In this document: positions 7,754-16,014 of the stretch, one piece after another | Layout of the letters: every line of letters begins with the position of its first letter | Numbering within the stretch: position 1 is the first letter of the stretch | From: Erwinia billingiae Eb661 | GTDB lineage: Bacteria > Pseudomonadota > Gammaproteobacteria > Enterobacterales > Enterobacteriaceae | Direction of reading: 5' to 3' | Length of the DNA stretch: 64,000 nt | NCBI RefSeq assembly: GCF_000196615.1 | Contig: NC_014305.1 | Coordinates: 1-64,000 of the forward strand | The notes under the pieces: generated by a model | Told to the model about the DNA's origin: nothing | Database searches by the model: none | What the model saw: the letters and a program-made list of their open reading frames with translations, nothing else | Position numbers and translations under genes: made by a program

Positions 7754-8598
7754 AACCAGCGATAAAGCGTGAGCTCGTCAACTATCTGACCGCGCAGTTT
7801 ACGATGAGCATACGCCAGGCATGCAGGACGTTATCGCTGAGCAGGACGGTGTATTGTTACCAGCCCGATACCCGGCGTGATGAAGCGGTGATCCAGGTGC
7901 TGACCGGGTTGGCAGAGCGCTATCCCCGCTACGGCTTTAAAAAGCTTTTTCAGGTGCTGCGCAGGCAGGGGCACGTCTGGAACCACAAGCGCGTACACCG
8001 GATTTACTGTCTGCTGAAACTGAATTTTCGACGCAACCGTAAGCAACGTCTTCCGGTGCGCAATCCGGCTCCGCTGGCAACGCCGGAAGCGCTCAATCAG
8101 AGCTGGTCTATCGATTTTATGCACGACGCGCTGGTCTGTGGTCGGCGTTTTCGGACCTTCAACGTGGTGGATGATTTTAACCGCGAGGCCCTTGCGATAG
8201 AAATCGATCTGAATATTCCTGCGCAACGAATGGTGCGGGTTCTGGACAGGATAGTGGCGAATCGCGGATATCCGCTGAAGATGCGGATGGATAACGGCCC
8301 GGAACTGATATCACTGGCTCTGGCGCAATGGGCTGAAGACCATGGTGTGATGCTGGAGTTTATCAAGCCGGGTAAGCCGACACAGAACGCGTTTATTGAG
8401 AGGTTTAACAGGACGTACCGGACAGAAATACTGGATTTTTACCTGTTCAGAACGCTGAACGAAGCACGGGAAATCACAGAGCGCTGGCTGAATGAATACA
8501 ACAGTGAGCGGCCCCATGAATCCCTGAATAACCTGACATCGGAAGAATACCGGCTGATGGCTGAGAAACCGGAAATCTCAAAAAGTGTGTGGAACTAA
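7714..8598 (+). CDS. IS3-family transposase OrfB (DDE catalytic subunit)
   Basis: OrfB is read from the -1 frame relative to OrfA. It has the HTH_21-like segment (MSIRQACRTLSLSRTVYCYQ) and a full rve integrase core: SWSIDFMHD (first Asp), RMDNGPE (second Asp), and AFIERFNRTYRTEILD (Glu), then NEYNSERPHESLNNLTS near the C-terminus. All DDE residues are present and the frame is intact, so the element may be active. Translation is probably as the OrfAB fusion, not from the ATG at 7714. Confidence 0.9.
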   Translation: MPDAERCHRKKALKPAIKRELVNYLTAQFTMSIRQACRTLSLSRTVYCYQPDTRRDEAVIQVLTGLAERYPRYGFKKLFQVLRRQGHVWNHKRVHRIYCLLKLNFRRNRKQRLPVRNPAPLATPEALNQSWSIDFMHDALVCGRRFRTFNVVDDFNREALAIEIDLNIPAQRMVRVLDRIVANRGYPLKMRMDNGPELISLALAQWAEDHGVMLEFIKPGKPTQNAFIERFNRTYRTEILDFYLFRTLNEAREITERWLNEYNSERPHESLNNLTSEEYRLMAEKPEISKSVWN

Positions 8599-8614
8599 AG
8601 CTGGGATACTTACA

Positions 8615-8817
8615 ACGTCTGGCACATGGCGTGTTGCCTGGTGGGAAACTGCTGCTTCAGGATGGCGCTGCGCGGTGAGGAAACGACAGCTCCGGCACTG
8701 CTTGCTGAGCTGAGAAATCTGGAGGCCGTTTTTTCAGGCCTGCCCGGCGGCGAGTATCTGCCGTTGCGTCTCGCCATTGAGCAGGTGGAGAGAGCTGTTG
8801 AAGATAACGGTTGTTGA
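8615..8817 (+). pseudogene. 5'-truncated AriR-like small protein gene
   Basis: Directly after the IS3 right end the frame resumes as NVWHMACCLVGNCCFRMALRG...LRLAIEQVERAVE. This is a close relative of the intact 75-aa gene at 41127-41354 (NVWHMASCLLGNCCLRLASRG). Only about the first eight codons are missing. An internal ATG at 8626 could still start a shortened protein, but the original start and promoter are gone. It shows the small-protein family once had another member here. Confidence 0.75.
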
Positions 8818-8893
8818 GGGCCGCACAGTTGTTTCCCAAACCGACCAGTTTTACCTGATCCTATGGGCCTCCTAAATGGTAGTCCGGGGAGGT

Positions 8894-9133
8894 TCATCGG
8901 CCGCGGCGCAACCTGAGCAAGCCCATAATTATAACTGTCAGCAGTAATGCGGTTAGAAAAGTGAAATCGATTAACAGGTCTGCCGTATCCTCCACACCAG
9001 AGCTGTTAAACCAGCCAGCAAGAGTCTCGGTAAAATTTGGTGCAGTAAGACGAACGACCCAGGCAACGGCATAATTCATTACTATCAGCAGAGCAATGAA
9101 AGCCAGTACGTGTAAACTCCATTTTTTCATCAT
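8894..9133 (-). CDS. Small two-helix membrane protein, possible immunity partner
   Basis: A 79-aa protein with two hydrophobic segments (residues about 6-28 and 52-73) separated by a polar loop (TAPNFTETLAGWFNSSGVEDTADLL) and ending in a basic tail (LRLRRGR). Its ATG overlaps the stop of the DUF2778 gene (TAATG), so the two are translationally coupled. A small membrane protein directly after a peptidoglycan-active toxin-like gene suggests an immunity protein comparable in position to Tldi1 of Salmonella. Sequence similarity to Tldi1 was not established, so the immunity role is inference. Confidence 0.55.
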   Translation of the reverse strand: MMKKWSLHVLAFIALLIVMNYAVAWVVRLTAPNFTETLAGWFNSSGVEDTADLLIDFTFLTALLLTVIIMGLLRLRRGR

Positions 9134-9615
9134 TAATCCACCTGTATTGTGCCATAGGCTTTCATCTGTGAGCCGGGCACAGTGATCATACTGGTTTTGA
9201 GAAGCTGACGGCGTAGATACTCAAAATCCGTAATGTGGTTCAGGGTAATACACCCCTCACTTAGTCCCATAGGCCCGATCGGGTGGAGACGGAAATTACC
9301 GCGTTTAATCCCGTTAATAAACGTCCAGTCGTCAATTTTACCGTCCGCCCTGTAAAGAGCAAACCAGTCGCGCCGGTCAGTGCCGTAACCATATTTCAAA
9401 ATAGTTTCCCGCACATCACCCAACCGCCCGCCAGACTCACGGCCTACAATGTAGTAGCGCCCTTGGGGAATAGGGCCAATATTTTTTACGGTGGTGAGGC
9501 TGGAATTGTTGCGCCCTTGCTTCTGACCAGAGAACGCAGGGAACCTGCCAATACCGCAACAGGTAAGCAGAGACATTGGCATACCGTTAAGGGAAAAATG
9601 ACAAGTTATAGCCAT
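9133..9615 (-). CDS. DUF2778 L,D-transpeptidase-like protein (Tlde1-like)
   Basis: A 160-aa protein with the DUF2778 signature. GPIPQGRYYIVGRESGG (residues about 47-63) is followed by WFALYR and the active-site block FRLHPIGPMGLSEGCITLN with His111 and Cys122. This family includes the Salmonella type VI effector Tlde1, which acts on peptidoglycan tetrapeptides as L,D-carboxypeptidase/transpeptidase. Catalytic His and Cys are present. The N-terminus (MAITCHFSLNG) has no signal peptide, as expected for a T6SS-delivered or phage-like enzyme, but no T6SS gene lies in this window. Its partner gene overlaps it downstream. Confidence 0.75.
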   Translation of the reverse strand: MAITCHFSLNGMPMSLLTCCGIGRFPAFSGQKQGRNNSSLTTVKNIGPIPQGRYYIVGRESGGRLGDVRETILKYGYGTDRRDWFALYRADGKIDDWTFINGIKRGNFRLHPIGPMGLSEGCITLNHITDFEYLRRQLLKTSMITVPGSQMKAYGTIQVD

Positions 9616-9724
9616 AGTAATCTTCCGAGCTTATTAATTTTCGGCACTGATTATAACTTAATGTTCAGATGTGTTAATAAAATCAGGCCCGCTTAATTGT
9701 GATTAGTGTGTGGATAGCCAACTT

Positions 9725-12700
9725 GGGGTCCGCTTGGAAAAGGGTAAATATCCTGCGCTAAGGCTGTTTTTAAAGCGCCGTGTGTCAGCAACTGCCTGAA
9801 GATACAGCGATGTGTTGTTTCTGTGCCCGAAACCGACCGGTTTCGGTCAGTGTAAAGCGATAACTCAAATAAACTATATGCATAGGAAGCATTTATGCCA
9901 CGGAGACAAATACTCAGCAGTGAAGAGAAAGAACGCTTGCTGGTTGTACCGGATGATGACGTTCTTCTGACGCGCATGTGTTTTTTGGGTGAACATGACC
10001 TCGCTCTGATTAATAAACACCGCAGACCCGCAAACCGCCTGGGTTTTGCTGTTTTACTCTGCTATTTGCGAGGGCCGGGGTTTCCTCCCGACAAAAGTAT
10101 GTCCCCTAACGACGGGGTTGTTTCCCGGCTTGCGGCTCATTTGAAACTTAATCCTGATTTGTGGGCCGAGTATGCATCAAGAGAGGTCACCCGCTGGGAA
10201 CATCTGGCTGAACTCTACCGCTACCTGGAATTATCCCCCTTCAATCGGGCGCTACAAAAAACCTGCATTCGCCACCTTTATCCCCATGCCATGCGGACAG
10301 ACAGAGGCTTTTTACTTGCGGAAGAAATGCTCTCCTGGCTCCACACTAATAATGTTATTTTCCCTTCTATAGATGTCATCGAGCGAACCCTTGCTGAAGC
10401 AACAACGCTTGCCGACAGGGCGGTTTTTTCTGCGCTTACCTCGCCGCTTGAACCGCAGCAAAAAGTGGCACTGGACCGTCTGCTGGTCTCTGAGGGCGAA
10501 CAACCTTCACGGCTGGCCTGGCTACTCCAGCCTCCGGGGAAAATTAATGGTAAAAATGTCCTGCAACATATCGATCGGTTAAATGCGATTGAGTCCCTGG
10601 CACTTCCTGACAGCATTGCGCTTTCCGTTCACCAGAACCGGCTACTGAAACTGGCACGCGAAGGCAGGAAAATGAGTAGCCGGGACCTGGCTAAATTCAC
10701 GGATGTTCGCCGTTATGCTTCGCTGGTTTGTATCATATCGGAAGCCCGAGCCACCCTGACTGACGAAGTTATTGATCTGCACGAGCGCATTCTTGGCAGT
10801 TTGTTCAGCAGGGCAAAACGCACGCAGGCCGAACGGCTTCAGCAAACGGGAAAGCTTATTCAGAGCAAGCTGAAGCAGTACGTTACCGTCGGGCAGGCAT
10901 TACTTAACGCCAGAGAATCCGGTGAAGATCCCTGGGCCGCAATAGAAGATGTCCTTCCCTGGCAGGAATTCATCAACAGCGTGGAGGAAACGCGGTTCCT
11001 GTCACGTAAGGACAACTTCGACCCGCTTCATCTAATCACAGAAAAATACAGTATTCTGCGTAAATACGCCCCCCGGATGCTCTCAGCGTTGCAGTTCAGG
11101 GCTGCGCCTGCCGCAATACAACTCAGTGACGCGCTGGATACCGTCAGTGAGATGTATCGGAAACAACTCCGAAAAGTTCCGCCATCCGCGCCAACCGGGT
11201 TTATTCCTGAGAGCTGGAGAAAGGTCGTGATCACTCCCACCGGCATTGACCGCAAATATTACGAATTTTGCGTACTGAACGAGCTTAAGGGAGCATTACG
11301 TTCTGGCGATATCTGGGTAAAGGGGTCGCGCCGCTACAGGAATTTCGATGATTATCTGATCCCGTCAGGCGATTTTGAAAAATCACTCCTGGATAATCAG
11401 TTACCCCTTGCCATTCCGACCGATTGCCATAAATACATCAAGAGTCGTATGACGCTTCTGGCATCGCGCTTGGAGGAAGTGAATGCGATGGCGCTGGCCG
11501 GTGATTTGCCTGATGTTGATATATCGGATAAAGGTGTGAAAATTACCCCGCTGGATAACAGTGTCCCTTCAGCAGCATCCCCTTTTGCCGATCTGGTTTA
11601 CGGTATGTTGCCTCACCCTAAAATTACGGAAATGCTGGATGAAGTGGACGGCTGGACCGGTTTTACCCAACATTTCACGCATCTCAAAAATAATAACGTC
11701 AGGCCGAAAGACAGAAAATTGTTACTGACCACCATCCTGGCCGATGGGATCAACCTGGGACTGACAAAAATGGCCGAATCCTGTCCGGGAACAACAAAGT
11801 CGTCACTCGAGGGCATTCAGGCCTGGTACATCAGGGATGAAACATATTCAGCCGCGCTGGCTGAGCTGGTTAATGCACAAAAAAAACGGCCTCTGGCGGC
11901 ATTCTGGGGCGATGGCACAACGTCTTCATCCGACGGGCAGAATTTTCGGGTAGGTAGCCACGGGCGTTATGCCGGCCAGGTCAATCTGAAATACGGTCAG
12001 GAGCCAGGCGTGCAGATTTACACGCATATTTCGGACCAGTACAGCCCTTTTTATACCAAAGTGATCAGCCGCGTGCGGGACTCCACCCACGTACTTGATG
12101 GTCTGCTGTATCACGAAAGTGATCTGGAAATTACAGAACATTACACCGACACCGCAGGTTTCACTGAGCATGTTTTCGCGCTGATGCATCTGCTCGGATT
12201 CGCTTTTGCGCCAAGGATCCGGGATCTTCACGACAAGCGGATTTTTATTCATGGAAAGGCTGAGTGGTATCCTGGACTTCAGTCTGTGATATCCACAACC
12301 CCTTTGAATCTTAAAGACATTGAGACACACTGGAATGAAGTACTTCGCCTCGCAAGCTCGATAAAACAGGGGACAGTTACCGCATCGCTGATGATGAAAA
12401 AGCTGGCCAGTTACCCTAAACAAAATGGCCTTGCAAAGGCATTGAGGGAAATTGGGCGTATCGAACGTGCACTGTTTATGCTGGACTGGTTTCGCGATCC
12501 ATCACTGCGCCGACGCGTACAGGCGGGGCTGAATAAAGGTGAGGCCCGCAATGCCCTTGCGCGAGCGCTCTTTATGCACCGGCTGGGTGAAATCAGAGAT
12601 CGGGGACTGGAGAATCAGAGCTATCGTGCCAGTGGTCTGACATTACTGATTGCGGCGATCTCACTGTGGAATACGGTATATATAGAAAGAGCCATAGATT

Positions 12701-12912
12701 CCCTGAGACGAAAAGGGATCCCGATTAATGAGCAACTGATTTCTCATCTGTCCCCGCTGGGGTGGGAACATATCAATCTGAGCGGGGATTACGTCTGGCG
12801 AACAAACCTCAAGCTGGGACAGGGTAAATACCGCTCGTTACGCTCAGTAGATAGTGGTCTGTACAAAAAACAGTCTTAGCGTAGGATATTTTCCGTTTTC
12901 CAAGCGGACCCC
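9725..12912 (+). mobile_element. Minimal Tn3-family transposon (tnpA only)
   Basis: A 3188-base element with 38-base inverted repeats at 9725-9762 and 12875-12912, both starting GGGGTCCGCTTGGAAAA and ending CTAAG, with four mismatches. It carries only tnpA; no resolvase or passenger gene is visible in the 132 bases before it. Flanking pentamers are AACTT (9720-9724) and ATCTT (12913-12917), one mismatch from a perfect five-base target duplication. The right end abuts a KdsD/GutQ-like gene fragment. Without tnpR it could leave unresolved cointegrates. Confidence 0.9.
9895..12879 (+). CDS. tnpA: Tn3-family transposase TnpA
   Basis: A full-length 994-aa Tn3-family transposase with the N-terminal RRQILSSEEKERLL region and the DDE core typical of the family: AAFWGDGTTSSSDGQ around residue 665 (first Asp), HVLDGLLYHES (second Asp region), and the C-terminal ERAIDSLRRKG...HLSPLGWEHINLSGDY with the conserved Glu-containing block. 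The start at 9895 follows an AGGAAGC ribosome binding site. The stop overlaps the right inverted repeat, as is common in Tn3 elements. The frame is intact. Confidence 0.95.
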   Translation: MPRRQILSSEEKERLLVVPDDDVLLTRMCFLGEHDLALINKHRRPANRLGFAVLLCYLRGPGFPPDKSMSPNDGVVSRLAAHLKLNPDLWAEYASREVTRWEHLAELYRYLELSPFNRALQKTCIRHLYPHAMRTDRGFLLAEEMLSWLHTNNVIFPSIDVIERTLAEATTLADRAVFSALTSPLEPQQKVALDRLLVSEGEQPSRLAWLLQPPGKINGKNVLQHIDRLNAIESLALPDSIALSVHQNRLLKLAREGRKMSSRDLAKFTDVRRYASLVCIISEARATLTDEVIDLHERILGSLFSRAKRTQAERLQQTGKLIQSKLKQYVTVGQALLNARESGEDPWAAIEDVLPWQEFINSVEETRFLSRKDNFDPLHLITEKYSILRKYAPRMLSALQFRAAPAAIQLSDALDTVSEMYRKQLRKVPPSAPTGFIPESWRKVVITPTGIDRKYYEFCVLNELKGALRSGDIWVKGSRRYRNFDDYLIPSGDFEKSLLDNQLPLAIPTDCHKYIKSRMTLLASRLEEVNAMALAGDLPDVDISDKGVKITPLDNSVPSAASPFADLVYGMLPHPKITEMLDEVDGWTGFTQHFTHLKNNNVRPKDRKLLLTTILADGINLGLTKMAESCPGTTKSSLEGIQAWYIRDETYSAALAELVNAQKKRPLAAFWGDGTTSSSDGQNFRVGSHGRYAGQVNLKYGQEPGVQIYTHISDQYSPFYTKVISRVRDSTHVLDGLLYHESDLEITEHYTDTAGFTEHVFALMHLLGFAFAPRIRDLHDKRIFIHGKAEWYPGLQSVISTTPLNLKDIETHWNEVLRLASSIKQGTVTASLMMKKLASYPKQNGLAKALREIGRIERALFMLDWFRDPSLRRRVQAGLNKGEARNALARALFMHRLGEIRDRGLENQSYRASGLTLLIAAISLWNTVYIERAIDSLRRKGIPINEQLISHLSPLGWEHINLSGDYVWRTNLKLGQGKYRSLRSVDSGLYKKQS

Positions 12913-12917
12913 ATCTT

Positions 12918-13274
12918 ATGCGTACTGAAGCAAAAATCCCGCAGGTGTTCGAGACTGTCACCGTCCATGACGCAATGTTTGAACTGACTCGTACGGGGCT
13001 GGGCCTTGTTGCCGTTAAAGACGAAATGCACCGGCTGTCAGGTGTTTTTACTGACGGCGATCTGCGCCGATGGTTGCTTAGAGGTGGCACACTCAGCGCT
13101 CCGGTAGCGGATGCGATGACCTCGCCCGGCTTTACCCTTTCAGCTAATCAACTCGCAGCCGAAGCGCTGGATTTTTTCCACAAGCGTAAGATATCTGCAG
13201 CGCCTGTGACATCTGAAACAGGACGGGTAATCGGTGCCATTAACGCGCATGACATTCGCGAGGCCGGGATTTGA
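12918..13274 (+). pseudogene. KdsD/GutQ-like arabinose-5-P isomerase, CBS-domain fragment
   Basis: 118 codons encode a tandem CBS module as in KdsD/GutQ/KpsF: VTVHDAMFELTRTGLGLVAV, LSGVFTDGDLRRWL, ADAMTSPGFTLSANQLAAEAL, ISAAPVTSETGRVIGAINAHD. In those enzymes this module follows a SIS isomerase domain of about 200 aa that interconverts ribulose-5-phosphate and arabinose-5-phosphate. The SIS half is absent. The Tn3-family right end sits five bases before the fragment's ATG, and no SIS part is found on the other side. Expression as a free CBS protein is possible but unlikely to be functional. Confidence 0.75.
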
Positions 13275-13600
13275 TCCCGGTGCTTATTTCTGCAGAAAAT
13301 ATACCGGGATTTGGTGCGGGTTCAAATACCGATGATGCGTAGCGGCTAAAAGACTATCGGGTTGATTATTCAGTCAGTGACAAAACCATATAACACATTC
13401 AGTGTGTGACCGGTATGACAGAGATGCTCCAGAAGCTTAAATCGCTGACCATGTGGCATAACTTTCAGTAGCAGAAAATCACCTTCCCGGACTGATAAAC
13501 GCCCGTTAGGGGAACTCATTAAACACCACGTTCGCATATCGACACAGTGGATATCCCCTGCAGCTTTTCAGCCTAAACACCAAGAACCATTTCAACCAAC
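13275..13600. other. No gene recognised
   Basis: About 330 bases between the CBS fragment and the tetR promoter with no convincing frame. It probably holds remains of the region disrupted by the transposon. Confidence 0.5.
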
Positions 13601-13629
13601 TTTAATGAACTATGTGGTTTTGTTATAAT
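13601..13629 (+). promoter_or_regulatory. tetR promoter with operator between -35 and -10
   Basis: A -10 TATAAT (13624-13629) has TTTAAT as -35 at 13601-13606 with 17-base spacing. Between them lies TGAACTATGTGGTTT (13606-13620). It matches 12 of 15 positions of TGAACTGTACGGTTT, the reverse complement of the sites at 14342 and 15973. A site in the promoter spacer suggests autorepression by the TetR protein. Confidence 0.65.
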
Positions 13630-13654
13630 CCTCATCCTGATAAAGGAGAGACTG

Positions 13655-14317
13655 ATGCGCACGCTGACAGAACAGAAAAGAACTGAGATCCTTGACTCCG
13701 CTTCATCCGTATTTCTTGACCAGGGTTACGAGCGGGCCTCCATGGACGGCATTGCCAAGAAAGCAGGCTGCTCCAAAGCCACTCTCTACAACTATTTTTC
13801 CTCCAAAGAGAGTCTCTTTGAGATGGTAGTCCGCACTTACAGCACTAACTATCTCACTGGCGCAGCCAGTGAGCTAAAAGCCACAGAGAGCGATACCTTC
13901 ACGTTGTCCGAAAAGTTACAGCGTTTTGGAGAAGGAATGCTGGGGGTAATGATGTCGGACTGGAAGGCCCTGCAACTTTTCCGGATGGTGGTCGGGGAGG
14001 CCGGACATTCAGATATCGGTGAGCTTTTTTACGAATCCGGTGTACGTGAGAGTATGAATGCTCTGACCGAAGTCATGGCGTACCATATTGATAATGGAGA
14101 CCTGACCGATAGCATCCCTGTCCTGAGGGCGAGACAGTTTTCTGCCCTGGTGAAGGCTGAAGCCGATGAACTGCTGTTTAAACGAAATATACCTGCTTAT
14201 ACTGAAGCAGAAGTGAGCATGATGGTGACCGGTGCTGTTGAGTTGTTCGTGAAAGGTGCAGGGCAGGGCAGCATCATAAACGAAACATCGTTCTCCGTTA
14301 GCACAGTATCTGATTGA
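13655..14317 (+). CDS. TetR/AcrR family transcriptional regulator
   Basis: A 220-aa regulator with a classic N-terminal TetR helix-turn-helix (residues 10-56: ILDSASSVFLDQGYERASMDGIA, AGCSKATLYNYFSSKESLF) and an all-helical C-terminal ligand/dimerisation domain of the AefR/AcrR-C type. The start has GGAGAG eight bases upstream. A near-identical 15-base operator sits in its own promoter, right after the -10 box of the micro-lipoprotein promoter immediately downstream, and at the DUF3313 promoter. It is therefore the likely repressor of a local envelope-lipoprotein regulon. The ligand is unknown. Confidence 0.9.
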   Translation: MRTLTEQKRTEILDSASSVFLDQGYERASMDGIAKKAGCSKATLYNYFSSKESLFEMVVRTYSTNYLTGAASELKATESDTFTLSEKLQRFGEGMLGVMMSDWKALQLFRMVVGEAGHSDIGELFYESGVRESMNALTEVMAYHIDNGDLTDSIPVLRARQFSALVKAEADELLFKRNIPAYTEAEVSMMVTGAVELFVKGAGQGSIINETSFSVSTVSD

Positions 14318-14356
14318 CATAACGTGAATTGAATATAAACTAAACCGTACAGTTCA
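14314..14356 (+). promoter_or_regulatory. Promoter and TetR-type operator of the micro-lipoproteins
   Basis: TTGACA (14314-14319), a 16-base spacer, and TAAACT (14336-14341) are followed at once by AAACCGTACAGTTCA (14342-14356). The DUF3313 promoter at 15943 has exactly the same arrangement. Binding here would cover the transcription start and block RNA polymerase. Confidence 0.75.
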
Positions 14357-14376
14357 CTTATGTTGAGGTTATCACT

Positions 14377-14454
14377 ATGTCCCGTCGTATTCTGATATTT
14401 ACCGGCCTCGCGCTTGGATCTCTGTTGCTTAGCGGTTGTGTATCTTTATTCTGA
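14377..14454 (+). CDS. Micro-lipoprotein 1, 25 aa
   Basis: A 25-codon frame encodes a complete lipoprotein signal: basic start MSRRILIF, hydrophobic core, lipobox LLSGC, then only VSLF before the stop. After processing only a five-residue lipid-anchored peptide would remain. This resembles entericidin-like toy lipoproteins in form, but no family is recognised. It has TTGAGG as ribosome binding site and sits directly after the operator-bearing promoter. A second frame of the same design follows nine bases later. Confidence 0.65.
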   Translation: MSRRILIFTGLALGSLLLSGCVSLF

Positions 14455-14463
14455 GGATGTTAT

Positions 14464-14544
14464 ATGCGTTTTATCGTCATTTTTATTACCGGATCAGCCC
14501 TGATGATGCTTACAGGTTGTCTTTCAATCGGCAGCAATATCTGA
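14464..14544 (+). CDS. Micro-lipoprotein 2, 26 aa
   Basis: A 26-codon frame with signal MRFIVIFITGSALMM, lipobox LTGC, and the tail LSIGSNI. Its ribosome binding site (GAGGATG) overlaps the stop of the previous frame, so the two are co-translated. Mature size would be eight residues. Two adjacent frames with intact lipoboxes are unlikely by chance. A terminator-like hairpin follows. Confidence 0.65.
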   Translation: MRFIVIFITGSALMMLTGCLSIGSNI

Positions 14545-14925
14545 CCCGTCAAAGCCCGCCAAAAGGCGGGCCTGATAATGAATTTTTTACTCATGATGCC
14601 TGCAATCACAATACCGATAATGCAGCGCAGCGCCCCTGCGGGGGATATTTCTGCAACAGGCAGGATAATCAGTGACTTCTCTTTACACCCTGGGCAGCGC
14701 ATGCTGATTTCCTGCCACCTGAAGCTTGTATATATCACATCACTCAGCTAATGCCCCGTTCATCATCATATCTCAGCCAAGGTTATGTCCGTAACGCATT
14801 GAACTGACCCGTCTATCGGGGCACATTCCGTGCAATTTATATAACAGGTCGGCATGGGTTTCAGTTTCACCTTCATAAGGCATCAAGCGGATTGTTGCCG
14901 GAGGAGTGATGTCTTTATAACGCTT
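14545..14925. other. No gene recognised
   Basis: About 380 bases with no supported gene apart from the hairpin at its start. A minus-strand frame opening MRCPGCKEK runs back through the hairpin and the lipoprotein genes and is not credible. Confidence 0.45.
14554..14571 (+). terminator. Terminator-like hairpin after the micro-lipoproteins
   Basis: Perfect seven-base stem GCCCGCC-aaaa-GGCGGGC ten bases after the stop. The following sequence has a T run only about 14 bases later (ATTTTTT), so termination efficiency is uncertain. Confidence 0.6.
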
Positions 14926-15267
14926 TCACTCCCGCCACCCTGCATACCAATCATAATCAAGCGCTCCGCCGGCGAGAACGGTGACAGTCAGCGCACCAAT
15001 GATGAGAACGGCCATACTTTCAACAATAAGTATTAACAGGACCGCGGCCGGACGCGCACGCCATCGCCGGAACGAATAGTACCGGCCCTGACTTTCCCAT
15101 AATCCCCTGACGTAAAATATTTCCCTGATGTTGCCAGCGATCCTGGCGAGCATGAGGAATGCTAATCCGCCCCCCTCTATCACAGGGAGCCAGTCCCGGA
15201 ACGAAATCAACTTTATTACAGTCATCAGCCTGTCAGACATCATTACAGTCATCAGCCTGTCAGACAT
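14926..15267 (-). CDS. Small membrane protein, unknown family
   Basis: Up to 113 aa with two hydrophobic stretches (GGGLAFLMLARIAGNI and AAVLLILIVESMAVLIIGALTV) joined by a basic, aromatic loop (YVRGLWESQGRYYSFRRWRAR). The frame opens with a perfect 27-base duplication that repeats MSDRLMTVM, including the start codon, so the original start is probably the second ATG (15240). No family is recognised. The coherent membrane topology with a positive-inside loop supports coding. Confidence 0.5.
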   Translation of the reverse strand: MSDRLMTVMMSDRLMTVIKLISFRDWLPVIEGGGLAFLMLARIAGNIREIFYVRGLWESQGRYYSFRRWRARPAAVLLILIVESMAVLIIGALTVTVLAGGALDYDWYAGWRE

Positions 15268-15268
15268 C
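15215..15268. repeat. Perfect 27-base tandem duplication
   Basis: Units at 15215-15241 and 15242-15268 are identical, each containing CAGTCATCAGCCTGTCAGAC. The duplication is in frame and copies the start codon of the minus-strand membrane protein, and so its first nine codons. Confidence 0.95.
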
Positions 15269-15400
15269 AGAATGACTCCTGGTGCAGTAAGAGGGTTGCA
15301 TTCACGGTATCAAGGCGTCAACCGACATAAACAGAAAAAGAGGTCATCGCGCCACTGAATATCAGAAGGAGTGACAGAATGATTCTGGCAATCAGTACTT

Positions 15401-15955
15401 TCATAACCCGCCTCCAGCTGCATATTTTTCTAGGAAAATCTCGATCCTTCGTCTAACTTCTCTTCGAAGGCATACGTACCGGGAGCGCGAGGTGGTGCAA
15501 GCTGCTGATAATTCTTCCGTAAGTGATAGGTAGCAACCCACCATTTCTTCAGGCGGGCGGTAACGGAGTTCGCCGCGTGATACAGCCGTGTTCATCAGAG
15601 AATAAATGTAATCTTTAACAAGACTGAATGACGTTCCCGCGGTGGAATGCTTTTCTGACTGTAGTTGCTCCCGTTCGAGCAGTAACATCATACGGATAAG
15701 TTTTCTTTTTATGGGGAGGCCCGCAAAACGGAACGGCAGTATACAGTTGTGTACGTTCACGGCTTGCTTTGAACTGGTCTGTTCATCACACGGACTATGT
15801 TGCCGGAATTCCTGATATTTGCAGGAAGGTATCGCGGTCGAGCGTTTTATCTCATGACATCGACTTCCGCACGCCTGAACATACATTTCAGCTTTACGCA
15901 TTTGTATCCCCCATGAACTATGACACTTAATGAAACATCTTCTTGACACACACAT
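15401..15955 (-). pseudogene. Possible decayed TetR-like regulator (C-terminal part)
   Basis: A 184-codon frame whose last 100 residues (KRKLIRMMLLLEREQLQSEK, FSLVKDYIYSLMNTAVSRGELR, VRRRIEIFLEKYA) look helical, like a TetR ligand-binding domain. The N-terminal half is Cys/Ser-rich and has no helix-turn-helix, so it probably reads a shifted frame. The call as a regulator relic is weak. It diverges from the DUF3313 gene. Confidence 0.3.
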
Positions 15956-15987
15956 GCTAAGCGATCTTAACTACACCGTACAGTTCA
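15943..15987 (+). promoter_or_regulatory. DUF3313 promoter with TetR-type operator
   Basis: TTGACA (15943-15948), 18 bases, TTAACT (15967-15972), then immediately ACACCGTACAGTTCA (15973-15987). The operator matches the one at 14342 in 14 of 15 positions and lies in the identical position relative to the -10 box. Confidence 0.75.
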
Positions 15988-16014
15988 ATTTAGTTTAATT
16001 TTTGGGGAATTAGT

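Larger units (their letters stand above)
7408..8614 (+). mobile_element. Complete IS3-family (IS407-group-like) insertion sequence
   Basis: A 1207-base element bounded by imperfect inverted repeats: TGTAAGTATCCCGCTT at the left end and, in reverse, TGTAAGTATCCCAGCTT at the right. It carries overlapping orfA and orfB with a seven-A run (7740-7746) for -1 frameshifting. The flanking four bases are CTCC on the left and ACGT on the right, so there is no target duplication. The left flank is a GNAT fragment and the right flank an unrelated AriR-like fragment. An adjacent deletion or recombination between two copies is implied. Confidence 0.9.

Noticed and set aside
9725..12912. Resistance or heavy-metal passenger genes in the Tn3-family element
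   Set aside because: Only tnpA lies between the inverted repeats; there is no room for passengers or a resolvase.
14460..14738. Minus-strand frame starting MRCPGCKEK near the micro-lipoproteins
   Set aside because: It reads through the hairpin and both lipoprotein frames; a lone CxxC is not enough evidence.
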